From Oscillospiraceae bacterium (GTDB taxonomy: Bacteria > Bacillota > Clostridia > Saccharofermentanales > Saccharofermentanaceae), in NCBI GenBank assembly GCA_900176545.1, contig FWXP01000005.1:186001-250000 (forward strand): a DNA stretch of 64,000 bases, in the 5' to 3' direction. A program made the position numbers and the translations under genes. This document shows positions 59,291 to 64,000 of this stretch, piece after piece (within the stretch, counting starts at the first letter, position 1; each line of letters opens with the position of its first letter). Below the pieces are notes generated by a model. That model saw only the letters and a list, made by a program, of their open reading frames with translations. It made no database searches and was not told where the DNA came from.

Positions 59291-59324
59291 ACATATAGCC
59301 TTTCCTAATGTGATTCATATAGTG

Positions 59325-59351
59325 GACGATTAGATTCTAATCTTTGTTGCA
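59325..59351 (-). promoter_or_regulatory. Candidate autoregulatory ECF promoter of the sigma gene
   Basis: On the minus strand TGCAAC (59351-59346), 17 bases, then CGTC (59328-59325). Transcription would start near 59316, 25 bases before the sigma start. The spacer contains the perfect dyad GATTAG/CTAATC (59328-59333 and 59337-59342), which may be a regulator site. Autoregulation is usual for ECF sigma factors. Confidence 0.65.
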
Positions 59352-59512
59352 ACTTTTTCTTCATGTATTTTGGGTAAAAATGAATTAATCGGGCGGATAT
59401 CCGCGGAAAAGCCTATATATTATAATATACACGCGCGTATATATTATTAATATTTTAGCATTTATGGTATACTTAGAAAGTATGATAAACCCGAAGTGTA
59501 AACGGAGGAAAT

Positions 59513-62137
59513 ATGGCAAACGATAAAGAGCTGCGCAAGCAGCAGGAACAAGAGATGGATTCTGTTTTCAGATCAGAACAGAATACGATCGTACCTGTCG
59601 ACCTTGACAGAGAAATGAGAAAGTCGTTCATCGACTACGCCATGTCTGTTATCACGGACAGAGCGCTCCCTGATATAAGAGACGGCTTGAAGCCCGTTCA
59701 AAGAAGAATACTCTATTCGATGTTCTCACAGGGATTTACCCCTGATAAGCCCTACCGTAAGTGTGCTACCACGGTCGGTGACGTTCTCGGACGTTTTCAC
59801 CCTCACGGAGACGCATCCGTTTACGATGCTCTCGTAAGACTCGCACAGGATTTCTCGCTGAGACATCCCCTTGTAGACGGTCACGGTAACTTCGGTTCCA
59901 TCGACGGTGACCCGCCGGCTGCTTACCGTTATACGGAGGCAAGACTTGAGAAGGTAGCTCTCGAGATGATGAGCGATATCGGCAAGAATACCGTCGAGAT
60001 GCGCCCCAACTTCGATGAGCACGAGATGGAGCCCGTGACGCTTCCTTCAAGATTCCCGAACCTCTTGATCAACGGTTCCGTAGGTATCGCAGTAGGTATG
60101 GCTACGAACATCCCTCCACATAACATGGGTGAGACCATAGACGGCGTCATCATGATGCTCGATAACCCCGACGTAACGGTCGAGGAGCTCATGGAAGTAG
60201 TAAAGGGTCCCGACTTCCCCACAGGAGGCCAGATCCTCGGTACTTCAGGTATCAGAGAGACATACAGGACAGGACGCGGACGTATCGTTGTCCGTGCTCA
60301 TGCCGAGATAGAGGATGCTGCAGGCGGAAGACAGAGGATCATCATCCACGACCTTCCTTTCGCAGTCAATAAGGCAAGGCTCATCGAGCGTATGGCTGAC
60401 CTCGTTAAGGATAAGAAGGTAGAAGGCATCTCCAATCTTCGAGACGAGTCCGACCGTAACGAGATGGTACGTATCGTCATCGAAGTCAAGAAGGATGCAA
60501 ATCCCGATGTTGTCCTGAACCAGCTCTATAAGAACTGTGCTCTTCAGGATGCATGCTGTGCCAATATGATCGCGCTCGTGCCCGACAGCGAAGGCAAGCT
60601 CGAGCCCCGCATGATCACTCTTATCGATGCTCTCAAGTACTATATCGAGCACCAGGAGAACGTCGTAACGAGAAGAACAGAGTTCGACCTTGAGAAGGCT
60701 GAGGCTAAGCGCCATATCGATGAGGGTCTCCTTATCGCCATGGACCACATCGATGAGATCATCGCCATCATCAGATCCTCCAGGACAGAGGCTGAGGCTA
60801 TGGAGAGGATGTGCCAGAAGTTCGGATTCTCCGATAAGCAGGCAAAGCACATCGTAGATATGCGTCTCGGTCGTCTTACGGGCCTTGAGAGAGAGAAGCT
60901 CGAAGCAGAGATCAAGGAGCTCGAGGAGAAGATCGAGTTCTACCATAAGATCTTAAGCGATAAGGAAGTCCTTCACGGAGTCATCAAGGATGAGCTCCTT
61001 GAAGTAAAGCGCAAGTTCGCTACTCCCCGTATCACCGAGATCGTACACGGTTCCTTCGAGGATATCGACGACGAGTCCCTTATCCAGGAAGAGGATATCG
61101 TAGTTACTCTTACTCACTTCGGTTATATCAAGAGACAGAGGATCGATACATATAAGAGCCAGCACAGAGGAGGAAGAGGAATCTCCGCTCAGAGCAGGAG
61201 AGAAGAGGACTACATCGAGAAGATCCTCACTACTACTACCCATAAGTTCCTTCTGTGCTTCACCAACACGGGACGTGTATTCAAGATCAAGGGTTACCAG
61301 ATCCCCGAGACGGCATCTCGAAGTGCAAGAGGTACGGCTCTCGTTAATATCCTTAAGCTCCAGGAAGGCGAGAGGATCAGGAATATCATCCCTCTCGATA
61401 ACTTCGACGACGAGGGTATCTACCTGACCGTAGCTACTAAGAGCGGTATCGTTAAGAGAACTCCCGTTAAGAGCTATGCAAACATCAACAAGAACGGTCT
61501 TATCGCCGTTAACATAAGAGATAACGATAAGGTCGTAGATGTAGCTGTTACCAATGAGAACCAGGAGATCATCCTCGTATCCCGAAGCGGTAAGGCTATA
61601 AGGTTCAATTCCGACGACGTACGCGAGACGGGAAGAAATACTTCCGGTGTACGCGGTATGAAGCTCGACGATGACGATGTTATCGTAGGAATGGTTCCCG
61701 TTACCGATAACGGCGAGCTCCTCGTAATCTCCGAGAAGGGTTACGGAAAGAGATCCGGCGTTGAGGAATACAGACAGCAGAACAGAGGCGGTAAGGGTCT
61801 TATCACATATAAGGTATCCGAGAAGACCGGTAACCTTGTAGGGTGTACTCTTGTATCCGATGAGGACGATCTTCTTATCATCACCGACAGCGGTGTCATC
61901 ATAAGAGTATCCGCACAGGAGATCCCTACTTTATCCCGTGCTACATCGGGCGTAAGGCTCATGAAGGCTTCAGGCGCTTCCATCGTAGACTTCGCCATCA
62001 CGTATCATGAGGAAGAGGAAGAAGAGCTTCCCGAAGGAGAGGAAGGCGATGAAGAGTCTTCCGAGGCAGCAGCTGACGGCGAGACAACACAGATAACGGA
62101 AGAGTCTTCCGATAAGAACGGAGAAGATAATGAATAA
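59513..62137 (+). CDS. gyrA: DNA gyrase subunit A
   Basis: 874 residues. Breaks and rejoins DNA in the gyrase complex. N-terminal [17 protein letters not shown], catalytic Tyr140 in RYTEAR, the [16 protein letters not shown], the C-terminal pinwheel repeats with a GyrA-box QHRGGRG and a second QNRGGKG, which mark it as GyrA rather than ParC. The position equal to E. coli Ser83 is Ala101, a change known to lower fluoroquinolone binding; Asp87 is kept (Asp105). It ends in a long acidic tail. No gyrB is adjacent. GGAGGAAAT precedes ATG 59513; it overlaps the next gene by 8 bases. Confidence 0.96.
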   Translation: MANDKELRKQQEQEMDSVFRSEQNTIVPVDLDREMRKSFIDYAMSVITDRALPDIRDGLKPVQRRILYSMFSQGFTPDKPYRKCATTVGDVLGRFHPHGDASVYDALVRLAQDFSLRHPLVDGHGNFGSIDGDPPAAYRYTEARLEKVALEMMSDIGKNTVEMRPNFDEHEMEPVTLPSRFPNLLINGSVGIAVGMATNIPPHNMGETIDGVIMMLDNPDVTVEELMEVVKGPDFPTGGQILGTSGIRETYRTGRGRIVVRAHAEIEDAAGGRQRIIIHDLPFAVNKARLIERMADLVKDKKVEGISNLRDESDRNEMVRIVIEVKKDANPDVVLNQLYKNCALQDACCANMIALVPDSEGKLEPRMITLIDALKYYIEHQENVVTRRTEFDLEKAEAKRHIDEGLLIAMDHIDEIIAIIRSSRTEAEAMERMCQKFGFSDKQAKHIVDMRLGRLTGLEREKLEAEIKELEEKIEFYHKILSDKEVLHGVIKDELLEVKRKFATPRITEIVHGSFEDIDDESLIQEEDIVVTLTHFGYIKRQRIDTYKSQHRGGRGISAQSRREEDYIEKILTTTTHKFLLCFTNTGRVFKIKGYQIPETASRSARGTALVNILKLQEGERIRNIIPLDNFDDEGIYLTVATKSGIVKRTPVKSYANINKNGLIAVNIRDNDKVVDVAVTNENQEIILVSRSGKAIRFNSDDVRETGRNTSGVRGMKLDDDDVIVGMVPVTDNGELLVISEKGYGKRSGVEEYRQQNRGGKGLITYKVSEKTGNLVGCTLVSDEDDLLIITDSGVIIRVSAQEIPTLSRATSGVRLMKASGASIVDFAITYHEEEEEELPEGEEGDEESSEAAADGETTQITEESSDKNGEDNE

Positions 62138-63674
62138 TTCCTTGAGACGTATCCCGGGGAGAGTTACGGCTCTGATATTGGCCATAGGGATATCCGTGTC
62201 CTTCTTGAGCCCGTTGATGAGCAGGGAAGTGGCGGCTGTCGTAGATCAGCCCGTACTTACGCTTCCTACACTGGATGAAGTCAACTGTGCCGCTTATTGC
62301 GTATACGATAAGACCGCTGACCAGATAATCATGAGCAAGACTCCTCATAACAGAGTCTATCCCGCGTCCATGACCAAGATCATGACCGCACAGCTGGCTC
62401 TCGATTATCTCGATACCGACGCTTATCTCACGGTATCTCAGAACGCTCTGGATAATGTTACCAGCGACTCTACCTTGATGTACGTCACTTTGGGCGAAGA
62501 GCTTAAGGTGTCTGAGCTCCTTTACGGACTGATGCTCCCTTCCGGTAACGATGCTGCCAATGTACTGGCAGAAGGAGTTATCGACGCGATGCTGGATAAC
62601 TACCCTGCAGGCGGAGAGGCAGTAGGTCCCGACGGGGTCAATTCCCAGTATCTCGTAGATACTCTGGGTGTCACCGAGCAGGAGATCAGGGACAGCTATA
62701 AGCTCTCTGCCTTTGCCGAGCTCATGAATCTTCGCGCCAACAATATCGGCTGCACGGGTACTCACTTCGTAAATGCCCACGGACTTCACAGTGACGAGCA
62801 CTATACGACGGCGAGCGACCTTACGAAGATCATGGCAAGTGCGTGCCAGAATCCTGATTTCTGTACGGTCATCAGTTCTCCTACGCACATCTTCGCGGCT
62901 ACTAATGCTCATCCCAACGATGCATGGTCTATCGTTACCAATTCCAATAAGATCTTAAGCGACCCCTGGCTGTGCGCTACTACTCCCGAGGGAGAGGATA
63001 CACATATCACAGCCTTCATAGGCGGTAAGACAGGTACTACCTCCATTGCAGGTACGGGAATGACCACATATTCCGTCAATGAGAATGGACACGAGCTCTT
63101 TATCTCCGTTTGCGGTATCCCTTCCGAGGAATACAGCAACCAGACGATCTACGTTGCTTCTGTTGTAGCATACGGCAACCTTACCTGTTGGAATAACGAT
63201 CCTACCAGCGTGCTTCCCGGTACGACGGGAGACTACAGAAGATCCAACTCTACTACGGCAGAGCTTCCTATGTACGATCCTCTTATAGTTCCCGGAGATA
63301 CTATCGATGTGGACTATATGCCGGAAGGCTATACTCCTCCTCAGGCTACCGAGCCTTCAGAGGCGGCCGACCCTTCAACGGAAGAAACTGAAGCAACCGT
63401 CGGTGCCGTCACGAGCGACAATGGAAATGAAGATCGTGACAATGATAAAGACGAAGATAAGGAAGACGAGATCGACACTAATACCCTTAAGGGTAAGTTC
63501 CTTTCCACATCAGTAGGTAAGTTCGTTCACAAGAAGCCTTTTATCTCCGGTGTTGCAGTAGGACTCATGATACTGATCATAGTTATCGTAGCTATCCTTA
63601 TCGTCAGGAGCGTTAATAACAACAAGAAGAGAAGGAGAAAGGCAAGACCTTATAACGGCAATGTCAATCTCTGA
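62130..63674 (+). CDS. dacA: D-alanyl-D-alanine carboxypeptidase (penicillin-binding protein 5 type)
   Basis: 514 residues. Trims the terminal D-Ala from peptidoglycan side chains. A hydrophobic N-terminal segment (about 10-32) is a signal peptide or anchor. Catalytic motifs in order: SMTK (SxxK), SGN (SxN) and GGKTGTT (KTG). A Thr/Glu/Asp-rich linker (about 420-460) is followed by a C-terminal membrane segment (about 472-495) and a basic tail, so it is anchored at both ends or at the C-terminus after cleavage. Most PBP5 proteins use an amphipathic helix instead. Overlaps gyrA by 8 bases. Confidence 0.92.
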   Translation: MNNSLRRIPGRVTALILAIGISVSFLSPLMSREVAAVVDQPVLTLPTLDEVNCAAYCVYDKTADQIIMSKTPHNRVYPASMTKIMTAQLALDYLDTDAYLTVSQNALDNVTSDSTLMYVTLGEELKVSELLYGLMLPSGNDAANVLAEGVIDAMLDNYPAGGEAVGPDGVNSQYLVDTLGVTEQEIRDSYKLSAFAELMNLRANNIGCTGTHFVNAHGLHSDEHYTTASDLTKIMASACQNPDFCTVISSPTHIFAATNAHPNDAWSIVTNSNKILSDPWLCATTPEGEDTHITAFIGGKTGTTSIAGTGMTTYSVNENGHELFISVCGIPSEEYSNQTIYVASVVAYGNLTCWNNDPTSVLPGTTGDYRRSNSTTAELPMYDPLIVPGDTIDVDYMPEGYTPPQATEPSEAADPSTEETEATVGAVTSDNGNEDRDNDKDEDKEDEIDTNTLKGKFLSTSVGKFVHKKPFISGVAVGLMILIIVIVAILIVRSVNNNKKRRRKARPYNGNVNL

Positions 63675-63694
63675 CGTATCATATGAACAATAAC

Positions 63695-63732
63695 AAAGAA
63701 GCAGCTTCCAAGGAGGCTGCTTCTTTTGTTTC
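63695..63732. terminator. Terminator after the carboxypeptidase gene
   Basis: An 11-base stem, AAAGAAGCAGC-type sequence (63695-63705) with GCTGCTTCTTT (63716-63726), ten-base loop, T-rich tail. Works for both the plus-strand operon and the convergent gene. Confidence 0.88.
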
Positions 63733-63752
63733 AACAATACATGAAAGACTGA

Positions 63753-64000
63753 TCACTCATAACCTTTCCTTACGCTGTCCTCGTCATCGTCGTGATCAGC
63801 TTCACAGTCATCGTGCTTCATCCACTCATAATCGAATCGGGGATCGTCCTTGGGAGAGATATAATCTCCGGTGTTTGTATTATTGTCAGGCTTATATATC
63901 TTTCTTTCCGTTATGGTCTTAGAGGAGAGCTTTAAGCCTCTCACCATAAAGATAACGATAAAAGCCAATATCACACACCAGATGATACCGAAGATCAAGG
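63753..64000 (-). CDS. Small single-pass membrane protein, possibly partial
   Basis: At least 81 residues; the frame is open to the right edge, so the true start may lie outside the window (the TTG at 63998 is only the first codon available). One membrane segment (about 2-20, FGIIWCVILAFIVIFMVRG), then a hydrophilic tail with an Asp-rich stretch (HDDCEADHDDDEDS). Not recognised. Confidence 0.55.
   Translation of the reverse strand, partial: LIFGIIWCVILAFIVIFMVRGLKLSSKTITERKIYKPDNNTNTGDYISPKDDPRFDYEWMKHDDCEADHDDDEDSVRKGYE

Noticed and set aside
59420-59446. The AT-rich palindrome around ACGCGCGT before gyrA as an origin or phage site
   Set aside because: It is short, with no DnaA boxes or attachment-site features; more likely part of the gyrA promoter region.
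1-64000. Mobile elements, tRNA genes or CRISPR arrays
   Set aside because: No transposase, integrase, terminal inverted repeats, cloverleaf or regularly spaced repeats were seen.

Overview
The window looks like a chromosomal segment of an anaerobic, fibre-using member of the Clostridia (Bacillota). Evidence: the gene order rpmH-rnpA-yidD-yidC-jag-mnmE-mnmG-rsmG, the block hprK-murB-rapZ-whiA, strong GGAGG-type ribosome sites with some GTG/TTG starts, many lipoproteins, and a cellobiose/cellodextrin phosphorylase pair. The genus cannot be fixed from sequence alone; a rumen or gut Clostridia lineage is my inference. No mobile element, CRISPR array, tRNA or rRNA is visible, and no stretch above 300 bases lacks a gene.

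Layout. 1-2.8 kb: end of an unknown gene, a lipoprotein and a polytopic membrane protein. 2.9-4.9 kb (minus): two CobW/G3E GTPases, one His-rich and one carrying a YcgQ-like C-terminal domain. 5.1-7.3 kb: PAP2 phosphatase, tRNA-dihydrouridine synthase, DUF4203-like membrane protein. 7.4-7.5 kb: a promoter-hairpin-terminator unit that may be a small RNA. 7.5-9.7 kb: a 2-hydroxyacid dehydrogenase and an orphan CbiG-like gene.

9.8-34.4 kb is the most interesting part: a cello-oligosaccharide locus. It holds four tandem, unusually long (829-899 aa) solute-binding lipoproteins, a MalF/MalG-type permease pair, a membrane-fusion (HlyD-like) protein, a MacB-core-like membrane protein, a further lipoprotein, a fifth normal-sized binding protein, then cellobiose phosphorylase and cellodextrin phosphorylase. 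The likely logic is capture of beta-1,4-glucan oligomers at the surface, ABC import and phosphorolysis in the cytoplasm. No ATPase gene is present, so one must be shared from elsewhere.

34.5-51.6 kb: a small membrane protein; hprK-murB-rapZ-whiA; a PQQ-type beta-propeller protein; a nucleoside kinase, metA, nnrD, alr; a lipoprotein; then a minus-strand DUF4353 / DUF4956 / VTC cluster divergent from an OmpR-type two-component system, with a 12-bp tandem repeat between them. 51.7-58.4 kb: the rpmH...rsmG cluster behind a near-perfect sigma-A promoter, without the dnaA that often sits upstream. 58.4-59.3 kb (minus): an ECF sigma factor and a minimal anti-sigma-like protein. 59.5-63.7 kb: gyrA and a D,D-carboxypeptidase.

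Main discovery from reading both strands: the motif (T/G)GCAAC-17 nt-CGTC occurs at the same spacing upstream of the ECF sigma gene, the first giant binding protein and the permease operon. This suggests that the ECF factor at 59 kb controls itself and the cello-oligosaccharide importer at 9.8-26 kb. That is an inference from pattern, not a tested regulon.
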